From Candidatus Sulfopaludibacter sp. SbA3 (GTDB lineage Bacteria > Acidobacteriota > Terriglobia > 20CM-2-55-15), in NCBI GenBank assembly GCA_945865815.1, contig CAMBFR010000017.1:1-51918 (forward strand): 51,918 nt of DNA. The letters run 5' to 3'. The translations under genes were made by a program, and so were the position numbers. Below the pieces are notes generated by a model, which was not told where the DNA came from, ran no database searches, and saw only the letters and a program-made list of their open reading frames with translations. How positions within the stretch are numbered: position 1 is the stretch's first letter; each line of letters opens with the position of its first letter. Positions 25,091-34,107 of this stretch are shown one piece after another.

Positions 25091-25719
25091 ATGCGGCCCA
25101 GCCTCTTCTCTACCGCGCCCAAACCCACATCGGCTGCCAGCGCCAGCACCGCTGCGGGAATAGCTCCCGCCAGAATCAGTCGGCTATCGACCATGGACAC
25201 ACCCCTGAAGATAAACATTCCCAACCCACCGGCTCCAACAGCCGCAGCAATCGTTGCCACACCGACGGCAACTACCGTGGCAATGCGAATGCCCGCAAAA
25301 ATGACTCCCATGGCGAGCGGTAGTTCCACCTGCCAGAGCAATTGATTATCGGTCATTCCCATTCCGCGGCCGGCCTCGCGAATCGCGGGATCGACGCCGG
25401 AAATTCCAGTGAACGTGTTCCGAATGATCGGCAACAACGAATAGAGAACGAGCGCCACGATTGCGGTGCGCGCCCCGATACCGCCGATGAATGGAATCGG
25501 AATCAGAAAACCAAACAAGGCCAGGCTCGGGATCGTCTGTACCACGTTTGCAAAAACGAGCACGGGCCGCGACAGCCGCGGCTTTCGCGTCATCAGGATT
25601 CCCACAGGCAATCCGATGGCGAGCGCGATAGCCATTGAAACACCCACAAGGAAGATGTGCTCGATCGTGAGTTGCAATACCTGATTCCGGTTCGTCCACA
25701 TGACCTCAAAGATATTCAT
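25087..25719 (-). CDS. Permease subunit of the osmoprotectant ABC transporter
   Basis: A 210-residue membrane protein with about five or six helices, normal for OpuBB/OpuCB permeases. Landmarks are QLTIEHIFLVGVSMAIALAI at the start, VVQTIPSLALFGFLIP near 70, and the EAA-type cytoplasmic loop DPAIREAGRGMGMTDNQLLW near 125, which docks to the ATPase. ATIAAAVGAGGLGMFIFRG follows. It lies between the ATPase gene (44 nt upstream, with a REP-like element in the gap) and the binding-protein gene (4 nt overlap). No second permease gene is visible, so it probably forms a homodimer. Confidence 0.92.
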   Translation of the reverse strand: MNIFEVMWTNRNQVLQLTIEHIFLVGVSMAIALAIGLPVGILMTRKPRLSRPVLVFANVVQTIPSLALFGFLIPIPFIGGIGARTAIVALVLYSLLPIIRNTFTGISGVDPAIREAGRGMGMTDNQLLWQVELPLAMGVIFAGIRIATVVAVGVATIAAAVGAGGLGMFIFRGVSMVDSRLILAGAIPAAVLALAADVGLGAVEKRLGRI

Positions 25720-25728
25720 ATTTTTACT

Positions 25729-25765
25729 GGCTGCGCCCTATCGGGCTTGCATTCGCAGCCGCTCA
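25729..25765 (-). repeat. 37-bp REP-like element, copy 1
   Basis: Read on the minus strand it begins TGAGCGGCTGCGAATGCAAG and ends GCCCGATAGGGCGCAGCC. GGCTGCG pairs with CGCAGCC, and inside it GCCC-GATA-GGGC forms a second small hairpin. It supplies the TGA stop of the ATPase gene and ends 9 nt before the permease ATG. An identical copy lies at 26504-26540. Confidence 0.8.
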
Positions 25766-26494
25766 TGAGTAGCTCTCCACAAAGGCTTTCGCTTCGGGAT
25801 GGTCCAGTTTCCTGAAATCGCCCGCCGGCAAGAGCGCAAGTAACTTCCCATCCTTCATCAGGCCGATTCGTTTACCCAGAAGGAACGCTTCGCGGACGTC
25901 GTGGGTCACAAACACGATTGTCTTTTCGAGCCGCTTCTGCAGGTCACGAAACTCCTTCTGGATCTCGGAGCGCGTAATCGGATCGAGCGCGCCGAACGGC
26001 TCGTCGAGCAGGAGAATCGGCGGATCCGCGGCAAGAGCGCGCGCCACGCCGACACGCTGGCGCTCTCCGCCCGAGAGTTGACGCGGAAATCGCTTTGCGA
26101 AATCGGCCGGAGGGAGTCCCACCAACTCCAGCATTTCGTGAACCCGGCTCCGGATTCTTTCCCCGGTCCAGGACTCGAGCGATGGAACCAGCGCGATGTT
26201 GCGCTCAACGGTGAAATGAGGAAAAAGCCCGGCGTCCTGGATGACGTATCCAATGTGCCGTCGAAGCCGGATCGGATCCCATTCCCCGGTGCTCTTTCCT
26301 TCGACAAACACCTCTCCGGCGGTCGGATCGAGAAGCCGGTTGATCAACTTGAGCGTGGTTGTTTTTCCCGAACCGCTGCGTCCCAATATGACGACGGTCT
26401 CATTACGCTCGAGTTCGAACGAGATATCGTGAACGAGATTGCGGCCACCGGCGACGGTGTAGCGCACGTTCCGGAATGCGATTGTGGAATCCAT
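25763..26494 (-). CDS. ATP-binding subunit of the osmoprotectant ABC transporter
   Basis: A 243-residue cytosolic ATPase with all motor motifs: Walker A GRSGSGKTT (38-46), Q-loop YVIQDAGLFPHFTV near 88, signature LSGGERQRVGVARAL near 145, Walker B ILLLDEPFGALDP near 165 and the switch His in FVTHDVREAF near 200. It lacks the CBS domains that regulate OpuA/OpuC ATPases, since it ends shortly after LLPAGDF. It is the first gene of the three-gene operon; a REP-like copy lies directly upstream and another at its stop. Osmotic control cannot be seen in the sequence. Confidence 0.93.
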   Translation of the reverse strand: MDSTIAFRNVRYTVAGGRNLVHDISFELERNETVVILGRSGSGKTTTLKLINRLLDPTAGEVFVEGKSTGEWDPIRLRRHIGYVIQDAGLFPHFTVERNIALVPSLESWTGERIRSRVHEMLELVGLPPADFAKRFPRQLSGGERQRVGVARALAADPPILLLDEPFGALDPITRSEIQKEFRDLQKRLEKTIVFVTHDVREAFLLGKRIGLMKDGKLLALLPAGDFRKLDHPEAKAFVESYS

Positions 26495-26503
26495 TGTTTT
26501 AAT

Positions 26504-26540
26504 GGCTGCGCCCTATCGGGCTTGCATTCGCAGCCGCTCA
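26504..26540 (-). repeat. 37-bp REP-like element, copy 2
   Basis: Identical over 37 nt to the copy at 25729-25765 and in the same orientation. It lies in the 92-bp divergent spacer between the ABC ATPase gene and alr, 9 nt upstream of the ATPase start. Confidence 0.85.
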
Positions 26541-26586
26541 TCTTGAATAGCCGTGGATTTAATCATACATATGGAATAATCCACAC

Positions 26587-27735
26587 ATGCTGTCTTGGGT
26601 GGAAGCAGACACAGCGCGCATACGCGCGAATATCACTGCGTTTCGGGATCTCGTGGCGCCGGGAACGGAAATAATGGTCGTCGTCAAGGCCAACGCGTAC
26701 GGCCATGGATTGAACATGGTTGCACCGGTTGCCGCCGAGGGCGGAAATTGGCTCGGCGTTAATTGCGTGGACGAGGCCAGCGCGATCACGAAGCTCGGTA
26801 TCGCGAATCGCATCTTGATACTCGGCCACACAATACCGGCGGAAGCCGGAATTGCGGTCAAAAACGGGTATCGCCAGGTTCTTTATCGCCTGGATGTCGC
26901 CCAGGCCCTGTCGAACGCGGCGCAAAACCTGAATGCGGCCGCACACGTTCACCTCAAGATCGAAACCGGAACGAACCGCCAGGGAGTCGCGGCCGCGGAT
27001 CTCGAGAACTTCGTGCGGACCATACTGAAACTTCCGGGCCTGAAGATCGAAGGCGCCTATACCCATTTTGCCAATATCGAAGACACGCTGGATCCTTCCT
27101 TCGCCCAAATGCAGCTCGACCGGTTCAAAGAGGCCATGGCCGTCCTCGATCGTCTTGGTGTCCGTCCTGAACATGTCCATGCCGCGGCGACGGCAGGCGC
27201 ACTTCTGTATCCCGAAACGAACTTCTCGATGGTCCGCATTGGAATTGGCGCCTACGGGATATGGCCGTCTCGCGAAACGCAACTCGCGGCCCGCGAACGA
27301 GGGCGGCAGATCGCCCTATCGCCGGCGTTGACCTGGAAAACGCGCGTCGCCCAGATAAAGAAGGTTGGCGCGGGAGACTATGTCGGCTATGGACTTTCAT
27401 ACCAGGCGGGCCGGCCCATGCTGGTGGCGGTGTTGCCGGTGGGCTACTACGACGGCTACGACCGGAGACTTTCGAATTCCGGACGTGTATTGGTCAATGG
27501 CCAGGCAGTCCCGGTAATCGGCCGTGTTGCGATGAACATGACGATGATCGACGTCACCGACGCCGCCGCAAACGTCGACGACGAAGTGGTATTGCTGGGC
27601 CGCCAGGGAAACGCCGAAATCCGGGCGGAAGAGGTGGCCGAAAAGGCGGGAACCATTCCCTACGAAGTGCTCTCGAGAATCAATCCTCTATTGCCACGAT
27701 TGAGGGGAGATGTGGGGACAGACTCCGAATTCTGA
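26587..27735 (+). CDS. alr: Alanine racemase
   Basis: A 382-residue PLP enzyme converting L-alanine to D-alanine for peptidoglycan. The PLP lysine is in VVVKANAYGHG (Lys34). HLKIETGTNRQG near 122, YTHFANIED near 158 and FSMVRIGIGAYG near 218 are standard. The C-terminal domain carries the catalytic Tyr region VGYGLSYQAG near 268 and GRVAMNMTMIDVTD near 313, where most Alr have GRVCMDQ. The last nine residues, GDVGTDSEF and the preceding codons, are encoded by the palindrome at 27707-27768, and the stop lies in its loop, so the natural C-terminus has probably been replaced. No ribosome site is evident before the ATG. Confidence 0.94.
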   Translation: MLSWVEADTARIRANITAFRDLVAPGTEIMVVVKANAYGHGLNMVAPVAAEGGNWLGVNCVDEASAITKLGIANRILILGHTIPAEAGIAVKNGYRQVLYRLDVAQALSNAAQNLNAAAHVHLKIETGTNRQGVAAADLENFVRTILKLPGLKIEGAYTHFANIEDTLDPSFAQMQLDRFKEAMAVLDRLGVRPEHVHAAATAGALLYPETNFSMVRIGIGAYGIWPSRETQLAARERGRQIALSPALTWKTRVAQIKKVGAGDYVGYGLSYQAGRPMLVAVLPVGYYDGYDRRLSNSGRVLVNGQAVPVIGRVAMNMTMIDVTDAAANVDDEVVLLGRQGNAEIRAEEVAEKAGTIPYEVLSRINPLLPRLRGDVGTDSEF

Positions 27736-27768
27736 AGTTCGTGAATTCGGAGTCTGTCCCCACATCTC
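27707..27768. repeat. Long perfect palindrome 3 (GGGGACAGACTCC group) overlapping the alr 3' end
   Basis: Arms of 26 nt (27707-27732 and 27743-27768) pair perfectly around a 10-nt loop, TGAAGTTCGT. The inner stem GGGGACAGACTCCGAATTC is identical to palindrome 1, but the outer stem (GAGATGT) is different. The alr stop codon is the TGA of the loop and the convergent gene's stop overlaps the right arm. Confidence 0.92.
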
Positions 27769-30700
27769 ATTGCCGCCGTAGTTCGACGTTTGAAATTGAG
27801 ACCGTCCGCGGAAAGCTGCCCGTCACTGAACCGTTGTTGGTGGTTTGGAAGGTTCTCGAAATTGTTATCGACGATGCAGTGACGGTGTCGCCACTGCGCC
27901 TGCCTGTAAAGGTCATCGTGTAGGGCCGGTCCGTACTCTGATCGGAAAAAGTGCCGGTAATATTTTGATCCGTCCCCGATGCCGAACCCTGTAGCACCGG
28001 AGAGGAAGAACCACTCGTACAGCTTCCACCGGGCACCGTGGAAGAAGCAGGCGTTGTATTCACAGTGGCGGGAATACGGGCCGATCCGCTGATTGTTCCA
28101 TCACTGCTTGTAGTCAGCGTCAGAGTAATTGCGCCCGACATCCTCGAGGTGAAGATACAACCGAGCGTCGGTTCCGTGAAACTCGGGAATGAGGCGCTGA
28201 ATGATCCGGTGTAAGTGAGGGTCTGGCTCGCCTCAAACGTCGCAGTAACTGTCTTGTTGCCGTCCATCGTCAGCGTGCAAGAGCCGGTCCCGCTGCACGA
28301 GCCGGACCAGCCGGTAAATCTGGAGCCGCTCGCTGCAGTCGCCGTCAGAGTAACCTGAACGCGATCCTGGAAAGTCCCGGTGCACGTGACGCCGCAAGCG
28401 ATACCAGTCGGAGTGGAAGCGACGGTGCCGGTTCCGGCGCCCGACTTCGTTACCGTGAGCGTCCGGGTGGTGGTGGTCGTGCCGCTGTTGACGGACAGCC
28501 CCACGGCCCGGATGACCCGCTCGTCGCACTCGAGCGCGGTATGCTCGAGCGCAAATGTGAGCGCGTTCTTGACGTTCAGACCCGAATTCTCGCCGCGAGC
28601 GCTCGGGCCATTCACGATGCTGTCCTGCTGACTGCTGTCGAACAGCCAGCCATTCCATAGGGAACGAATATCCGTTCCGGTCCACTCCGGAAGAAGAGAG
28701 CCGCCTGTACCGGCGACGGCCGTGACGGCGGTTTCTCTATGGTTTTGGTTCAGCTGATCCCGGGCCCGGGCGAGATTTCCGCTTGTGCCGCTTGTTGTCG
28801 TCAGGTCGCGTAAGAAGGGCGCGGCCATACCGATCGCTTTACGGAGCGGCATCGCCAGAGAGTCCGGTACTTGTCTTAGCTTCAGTGCACCAGGGCAAGT
28901 CGAACTAACCGTGTTATACGCAAGCCATGCCAGAACCTGCTCTCCTTTATCTGCCGCGGTTGTTCCAGTCAGAGGACTCCCCAGCGTGACGAGATTGTTG
29001 ACCTGAATTCCGCTTTGCGTTTGCGCCAGCCCGGAGACCGCGACCGGACCGCCTTCGCTGTGGGCTTCGACTACAGCGTTGGTGATTCCGTACGTCGTGG
29101 CGAGCGAATCCAGGAATGCAGCCAGCGACGCGCCGCTATCGTTAATTCCCTTCGTCCAGTCGTAGTTGAACCCGACGACTTGCTCGCAACCGTTTGCTGT
29201 CCCAATGCGGCTGGTACAGTCACTGCCCTCGGAAAACGCGTCCTCGACCCGGCTCAACATTCCATGGACCAGAACACAGGTCTTGACGCCACGCTTAAGG
29301 CTCACTGTCGGACTGTCCATCGCAAGCCACGTCCGGGATGCCGCATCCCATATCCTTCCTCCATATCGCACGGGATAGGTTGGGAGCAGGCGGTTCCAGG
29401 TAACGTTGCCCATGTTGACTGTGTATGAGGAGTCTTCAGCGCTTTGGCTGGTGAAATTGACCAGGTAAGCCGGCACGAGCGTCGCGCTCGCTGTGGATCC
29501 GGGTAGCGCCGTGAACATGCCGATGTTGGATTGAACTTTTGCCTGAGGCGGCTCAACCTCCGCGAGTTGAACATAGCTATCGGGGTCGGTTGGAAGTGAG
29601 CTCGTGATGATGTTTACCTGAATCCCCGGGGAGAGCTCATTTGCAGCCGCGCGCTCCGCGCTCAGTGCCGATGTCTGCCCCGGGTTGGCCGCACCGCGCG
29701 GGAATGTGATCGAAATCGCCGGTCCGACACTGCTCAGCAGTCCGCTGGGAACCTGTCTCGGCATTGCCGGGAGCAGGGAAACAGTCACGCGTTGATCGTT
29801 TTTCAGAAAACCGGGCGGAATCACGACAGTGCTCCCACCCGGCAGAGCGATTGTCCCGCCGAGTGCGGCCTGAATCGGCTGCGTCACCGATTCGATTTCC
29901 TGCCACGTCGCAAGATCCATGCTCAGGGAAGCGCCCTGCTGCGTGTAGAAGCTGAGGGCGCCACTCGCCGATGCGTTGCCCGCGCCGAACAGAACGAACT
30001 CCATCTGCAGGCCGCCTCCGATTGCGAAGTGAGGAAATACCATTTCCGTGGAAGGAGCCCCAGCGTCTTCGGGTGCGGGTGCGGTTGTGGTCATCAGGAA
30101 CTCGTTTCTCTCGTTGTACCGCGTGCGCAATCCGACCATCGCGAAGCAACACGGCCCCGATGCGCGCAAGACTCCACGGAACGGCCGTGGCACGTTCTCA
30201 AAACCCGGAATGTCGTTGAGAAATGCGGCTGTCTTGCCGTTGGCCGGAACAGCAATCCGCGCCGTGTATCCGGTGGATGCTCCGGCCGTGGTCGTCAGGG
30301 ATAAGTCCACCGTCATTGCAGAACCAGTCGAGGCAATCGCCAGCGCAGTTTGAATACCCGTGGAGAGCTCCGCGTACATCCGGAATGCCTGTCTTGCGCG
30401 GATCGCCTCAACGCCGGCTTCCGTGACGGTAAATCCTGCGGTGTTGTACGCAAAGATTGCGGTGCCGGCCGGCGCCGCGTTGCCGGCGTCCGGCTCAATC
30501 GCGATACGCCCTGAAACCAAAGTCCCCGACAACCCACTGGTCTGAACCTGAAAGCCCGAGGCTGGAGCGATGCGATAGGTAAAGCTCGCGCCCGAGCAAG
30601 CCGTGCTGCAAAAAGGCCCTGTGACGCTGATCGCTACCGGGTTTCCCGAAGCGTCAGTCCATCGGACACGTCCCGTAATTGTGCTATCGGTCGGATTGAT

Positions 30701-32350
30701 CAGAATGAGTTGGGTCTTCGACCCATTGCCATCGGCAAATTGCGAGATGTACAACGGTTCGGTCACTGATGTTGGAACTTCCACGACAGGCAATGTCGAT
30801 ATGAGAAATTCGGAACGCGGCGCCTGATTCGTCAATCCGCGTATGGCAAGCGCGGCTACCGGAGCCGAAGCCGTAAACGTCAACGTTCCCTGCAGCGACG
30901 AAGGACCATGAAACGGGTCAGCGTTCAGAAAGGCTGAGATCTGGCCGTTCGGCGGGATGGTCGTGCTTCCGCTTTGGACATTTCTGCCGGCCAGCGAATC
31001 GTTAAAAACAAAACTGATCGAGACCGTCTGGTCGTTTGGATTGGCAATGGCCAATCCCGTATTCACAGGTCCATTGATTTCGGCAAAAATCCGCCCCGAT
31101 CGAATCAATTTCGCAGCAGGTATCGCCGCTTCGCTGATAAGAACGTTGTTCTGGCGTATTCCGAAAATTGCCAGGCCGGCGGGAACCGCTTGCCCGCTGT
31201 TGGCCCGAATTCGCCCATATCCGATGGTCATGGTGTTCGGCATTGTTGTCGTTGCCAGCCAGCGGCCGCCTGAACTGGGGATATCGAATGTAACTGTGCC
31301 GGCGCCGGTTTGCGGCGCCGGCTCGGTGGGAGCGGTTTCGGAACCGAGCGCTTCGAGGCTGGTCAGGTGGCTTGCGGGATCGTAAGGCGACCCAGTGAAC
31401 CCCCCGAAGGCATACAGCACGTTGCCGACGGCAGCGGCGCCCGCATTTGTTCGAACCGAGTTCAGCGGCGGCATGTCCGACCAACTGTTGGTTGCCGGGC
31501 TATATGCAAGCACCGACGCAAGCACTTGCTCATTATTTCCGCCGATCACATAGATGATGCCGTTCACGGCGACGGCGGCTACCGCCGTGCGAGCGGCAGG
31601 CATGGGAGCCAACAGCGTCCATGTGTTTGCCGCGGGGTCATATACTTCGGCGGACGCGAGGTTCACCGGAGTGCTGGCGGAGTAGTCGATGCCGCCGAAT
31701 ACATACAGACGGTCATTCAAGTCAGCCACGGCAGCCCCGGTACGGCTCACGCGCATCGATGCCTTGACGCTCCAGGTATTGGCGGCAATATCGTAGGCCT
31801 CGACGAGCTTCCCGCTGTTGCCGCCGCCACCCACGGCATAGAGAATGCCATTTACAACGCCGACGCCGTGTGCGGTCCGCGCCGTCGGCATCTCCCGCAG
31901 CGACGCCCACGTGTTCGTGACGGGATCATAGACTTCGTTTGCGCCCGTCAGGGGGCCGCAACCGGTGCTCCCGCCGACGGCATACAACTTTCCACTCCAG
32001 GCGCCTGCCTTCAGATTCTCTCGTGCAGTCGGCATGGCTGCCAGCGGACTCCACACGTCGGCCGCCGGGTTATATACCTCCACCGTATTCAGGTAGGCGC
32101 ACAGATAGCCGGCGTTCCAGCCGCCGAGAGCGTATATCCGCCCGTTCACGACGCCATAACCAGGTGCGGTTCGCGCCGTGAGCATGGGCCCCTTATAGGC
32201 CCAGGCCGTTGCCGTTGAGCCGGCGTGCACGGGCTTCTGTGTGACGGTGACCGCGATGAGGACCAGCGCAGTCAGGACAAGAAGCGCCCGACGCTGTACG
32301 TGCGCGGTCCACACGCTCTTATGCAATAGGAACCACAAATAATTCCTCAC
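27767..32350 (-). CDS. Giant secreted kelch/lipase-like multi-domain protein
   Basis: A 1527-residue protein begun at GTG 32350; a basic N-terminus and a hydrophobic helix (LLVLTALVLIAVTVT) form a signal. Residues 50-340 are about six kelch repeats (IYALGGWN, LYAVGG, VYDPAANTWTLLAPMPAAR), so a beta propeller. Residues 380-900 hold repeated sandwich modules (GRIFAEINGPVNTGLAIAN). An alpha/beta hydrolase follows: CVLVHGML near 1020 and EAHSEGGPVAV near 1092, where the nucleophile elbow is AHSEG instead of GxSxG, as in Bacillus LipA-type lipases. An InlB-like bacterial repeat (GWSGSCSGTGSCTLTMDGNK) near 1355 precedes a C-terminal domain. It probably acts outside the cell. Alternative in-frame starts exist. 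Confidence 0.82.
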   Translation of the reverse strand: MRNYLWFLLHKSVWTAHVQRRALLVLTALVLIAVTVTQKPVHAGSTATAWAYKGPMLTARTAPGYGVVNGRIYALGGWNAGYLCAYLNTVEVYNPAADVWSPLAAMPTARENLKAGAWSGKLYAVGGSTGCGPLTGANEVYDPVTNTWASLREMPTARTAHGVGVVNGILYAVGGGGNSGKLVEAYDIAANTWSVKASMRVSRTGAAVADLNDRLYVFGGIDYSASTPVNLASAEVYDPAANTWTLLAPMPAARTAVAAVAVNGIIYVIGGNNEQVLASVLAYSPATNSWSDMPPLNSVRTNAGAAAVGNVLYAFGGFTGSPYDPASHLTSLEALGSETAPTEPAPQTGAGTVTFDIPSSGGRWLATTTMPNTMTIGYGRIRANSGQAVPAGLAIFGIRQNNVLISEAAIPAAKLIRSGRIFAEINGPVNTGLAIANPNDQTVSISFVFNDSLAGRNVQSGSTTIPPNGQISAFLNADPFHGPSSLQGTLTFTASAPVAALAIRGLTNQAPRSEFLISTLPVVEVPTSVTEPLYISQFADGNGSKTQLILINPTDSTITGRVRWTDASGNPVAISVTGPFCSTACSGASFTYRIAPASGFQVQTSGLSGTLVSGRIAIEPDAGNAAPAGTAIFAYNTAGFTVTEAGVEAIRARQAFRMYAELSTGIQTALAIASTGSAMTVDLSLTTTAGASTGYTARIAVPANGKTAAFLNDIPGFENVPRPFRGVLRASGPCCFAMVGLRTRYNERNEFLMTTTAPAPEDAGAPSTEMVFPHFAIGGGLQMEFVLFGAGNASASGALSFYTQQGASLSMDLATWQEIESVTQPIQAALGGTIALPGGSTVVIPPGFLKNDQRVTVSLLPAMPRQVPSGLLSSVGPAISITFPRGAANPGQTSALSAERAAANELSPGIQVNIITSSLPTDPDSYVQLAEVEPPQAKVQSNIGMFTALPGSTASATLVPAYLVNFTSQSAEDSSYTVNMGNVTWNRLLPTYPVRYGGRIWDAASRTWLAMDSPTVSLKRGVKTCVLVHGMLSRVEDAFSEGSDCTSRIGTANGCEQVVGFNYDWTKGINDSGASLAAFLDSLATTYGITNAVVEAHSEGGPVAVSGLAQTQSGIQVNNLVTLGSPLTGTTAADKGEQVLAWLAYNTVSSTCPGALKLRQVPDSLAMPLRKAIGMAAPFLRDLTTTSGTSGNLARARDQLNQNHRETAVTAVAGTGGSLLPEWTGTDIRSLWNGWLFDSSQQDSIVNGPSARGENSGLNVKNALTFALEHTALECDERVIRAVGLSVNSGTTTTTRTLTVTKSGAGTGTVASTPTGIACGVTCTGTFQDRVQVTLTATAASGSRFTGWSGSCSGTGSCTLTMDGNKTVTATFEASQTLTYTGSFSASFPSFTEPTLGCIFTSRMSGAITLTLTTSSDGTISGSARIPATVNTTPASSTVPGGSCTSGSSSPVLQGSASGTDQNITGTFSDQSTDRPYTMTFTGRRSGDTVTASSITISRTFQTTNNGSVTGSFPRTVSISNVELRRQ

Positions 32351-32524
32351 GGCAGTACTGTTCGCAACTCCTTAGCCGAACTCCATAGCCAGCCTGTGTC
32401 AGCGATTTAGCCGGAAAGCAGCAAGCCGGTAGTTGAACGATTAGTCATAAGACCAGCCTGAAAGCGGGGGCGCGCTGTCATTGTGTCCGGCGAGTGAGGA
32501 CAGAACAGCGGTCTCGGCGAGTGG

Positions 32525-32590
32525 GAGAATTAAGGTGACGTTGATCGAATTCCTGAAGTGCGGAATTCGATCAACGTCTCCCTAATTCTC
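32525..32590. repeat. Long palindrome 4 (GACGTTGATC stem, GAATTCC apex)
   Basis: Arms of 29 nt (32525-32553 and 32562-32590) pair at 27 positions around an 8-nt loop, TGAAGTGC. The apex GAATTCC-loop-GGAATTC is that of palindrome 1 (loop TGAACTAC), but the stem below it is unrelated. It ends 2 nt from the stop of the minus-strand MBL gene, so it may terminate that transcript; the rest of the 242-bp spacer shows nothing. Confidence 0.88.
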
Positions 32591-32592
32591 CG

Positions 32593-33507
32593 TTACAGCC
32601 GGGGCTCGCCGCGCGGGTTTGCCTGCAGCTCGTCGAAGAGATTGCCGAAGAAGCCGGCGTTGAAATTCCAGCCAAGGTCGTCCTGCTTGACCTGCGACAT
32701 CAGGGTCTCCTTGGTCGCGCCTTTGCCCACGGCATCCTTTACTCGAGTCATGAACGTGTCCCACTTCCCTTTGAAGGCCTGGACTTCCGCCCGGGTCATC
32801 GGACCGCCGCGACCGGCGATGGCCACATCCCAATCCAGTTTCAGCATGCTGTCGAGCAGGCCCGGCACCTGGACCGCGCTGCCGCCGTTACCGCCAAAAC
32901 CGATGCCCGGCGTCGGATTCGCAACGGGAACGGTGTCGGAAACCATGATGAATCTTTTATCGGGCATGTACACCACGGTATCGCCGCCCGTGTGGCTGGC
33001 GCCGTAGAAGTGAGCGTCGACAGTGGCGCCGCCGAACTTCAGGGAGTAATCCTTCGGAAACGTGACCGTCGGCGGACCGGCAATGTCCTTCGTTCTCTGG
33101 TCGGTGGTCATGAGCTGCTTCATCTTCTCGAGGCCGACGACTGTAGCGCCCTGAGCCACGAATGTCTGGTTGTTGCCGGTGTGGTCGGGATGATGATGGG
33201 TATTCAAGACGTACTTCACGGGCAGATTTGAAATGGACTTGATCTGTTCGACCAGGGCGGCGGCAATCTCGGCGCCCGGGTTCTTCGTGTCGATCAGGAT
33301 CAATCCTTCGGGCGTGACTCGAATGACGGCATTCGCGCCGGCGCCGGGAACATAGTAAAGGTCCGGCTTGAGTTGAACGGCCTTCTCGACCGGATCGGGC
33401 GCCGCTGCGCCACCAGCGCCGCCCCGCTGCGCCAGAGCGGGAGCGGCAACGATCGCCAGACAGGACACGGCGACGAGTGCAAGAGCAATTAGTCTGTTAT
33501 GGAACAT
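32593..33507 (-). CDS. Secreted MBL-fold metallohydrolase
   Basis: A 304-residue exported protein with AAGGAGG 4 nt before the ATG. A signal peptide ends near PALAQ, followed by a Gly/Ala-rich stretch. The metallo-beta-lactamase fold is shown by NTHHHPDHTGNN near 120 (HxHxDH metal site), YGASHTGGDTVVYMPDKRF near 175 with the third His, and FIMVSDTVP with the bridging Asp. A final His comparable to that of B3 enzymes is not obvious; AGRGGPMTRAEV occupies the place where many environmental members of this type have GHG, so a metal ligand may be lost. The role is unknown. It lies alone, with a palindrome at its 3' end. Confidence 0.87.
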   Translation of the reverse strand: MFHNRLIALALVAVSCLAIVAAPALAQRGGAGGAAAPDPVEKAVQLKPDLYYVPGAGANAVIRVTPEGLILIDTKNPGAEIAAALVEQIKSISNLPVKYVLNTHHHPDHTGNNQTFVAQGATVVGLEKMKQLMTTDQRTKDIAGPPTVTFPKDYSLKFGGATVDAHFYGASHTGGDTVVYMPDKRFIMVSDTVPVANPTPGIGFGGNGGSAVQVPGLLDSMLKLDWDVAIAGRGGPMTRAEVQAFKGKWDTFMTRVKDAVGKGATKETLMSQVKQDDLGWNFNAGFFGNLFDELQANPRGEPRL

Positions 33508-33565
33508 GGTTCCTCCTTATAGGGGTGACAAATGCGGCTTTGTGATTGGCGGTGATTATACCGCT

Positions 33566-34045
33566 TCAAGGCAAACGGTGATATTTGCCGCGAAAATACA
33601 TCAGGGGCTTTGCGCCGTTCCGGCCTTCGATGACGTCCGAAGAGATGACCTTCCCCATGAAGATCGTGTGATCGCCGCCGGGATACATGGCCGCGGTTTC
33701 ACACTCGATAGTGGCCAGGGCGCCGCGCATCAGCGGAATTCCGGCCGGACCATCGAAGTAAGTGCTCTCGGGACGCTCGGAATCCTTTCTGGCGAACATT
33801 CGGGAGATCTCCTCCTGGGATTCGGAAAGGATACTCACGCCGAAGTTTCCGGAATCCTTGAAGGCGGCGAGACCGCTAAGCCGATTGTCGAGGCAAACCA
33901 GCACGAGCAGGGGGTCCAGGGAGACCGATGTGAATGCGCTGACAGTCAGGCCGTATGGCCGTTTCTCACGATCTCGGGTCGTGACGACAGTCACGCCGGA
34001 GGCAAAATTGCTCATCACTTCACGGAATTTGTCGGGTGCAGTCAT
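33566..34045 (-). CDS. Flavin reductase-like FMN-binding protein
   Basis: A 159-residue cytosolic protein. The fold is that of the flavin reductase domain (HpaC/RutF type): FREVMSNFASGVTVVTTRD at the start, YGLTVSAFTSVSLDPLLVL near 32-50 which binds FMN, NFGVSILSESQEEISRMFA near 72, and DHTIFMGKVISSDVIEG near 125. Such proteins give reduced flavin to a monooxygenase or reduce other acceptors with NAD(P)H. No monooxygenase gene is next to it. A TATGAT lies 9 nt before its ATG and no ribosome site is visible, suggesting a leaderless transcript. It is divergent from the VWFA gene (62 nt between starts). Confidence 0.9.
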   Translation of the reverse strand: MTAPDKFREVMSNFASGVTVVTTRDREKRPYGLTVSAFTSVSLDPLLVLVCLDNRLSGLAAFKDSGNFGVSILSESQEEISRMFARKDSERPESTYFDGPAGIPLMRGALATIECETAAMYPGGDHTIFMGKVISSDVIEGRNGAKPLMYFRGKYHRLP

Positions 34046-34054
34046 ACGGGCCCT

Positions 34055-34060
34055 ATCATA
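34055..34060 (-). promoter_or_regulatory. -10-like TATGAT close to the flavin reductase start
   Basis: On the minus strand TATGAT is followed by AGGGCCCGT (9 nt) and the ATG. The predicted transcript starts at or near the ATG. It is divergent from the TATAAT at 34074. Confidence 0.4.
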
Positions 34061-34073
34061 GCCGAAAACGTAC

Positions 34074-34079
34074 TATAAT
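34074..34079 (+). promoter_or_regulatory. TATAAT -10 element of the VWFA gene
   Basis: A perfect TATAAT lies 28 nt before the ATG at 34108. The leader holds CAGGAG at 34097-34102, 5 nt before the start. No clear -35. Confidence 0.45.
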
Positions 34080-34107
34080 CCGCCTACCCATTCCGTCAGG
34101 AGTCCCG

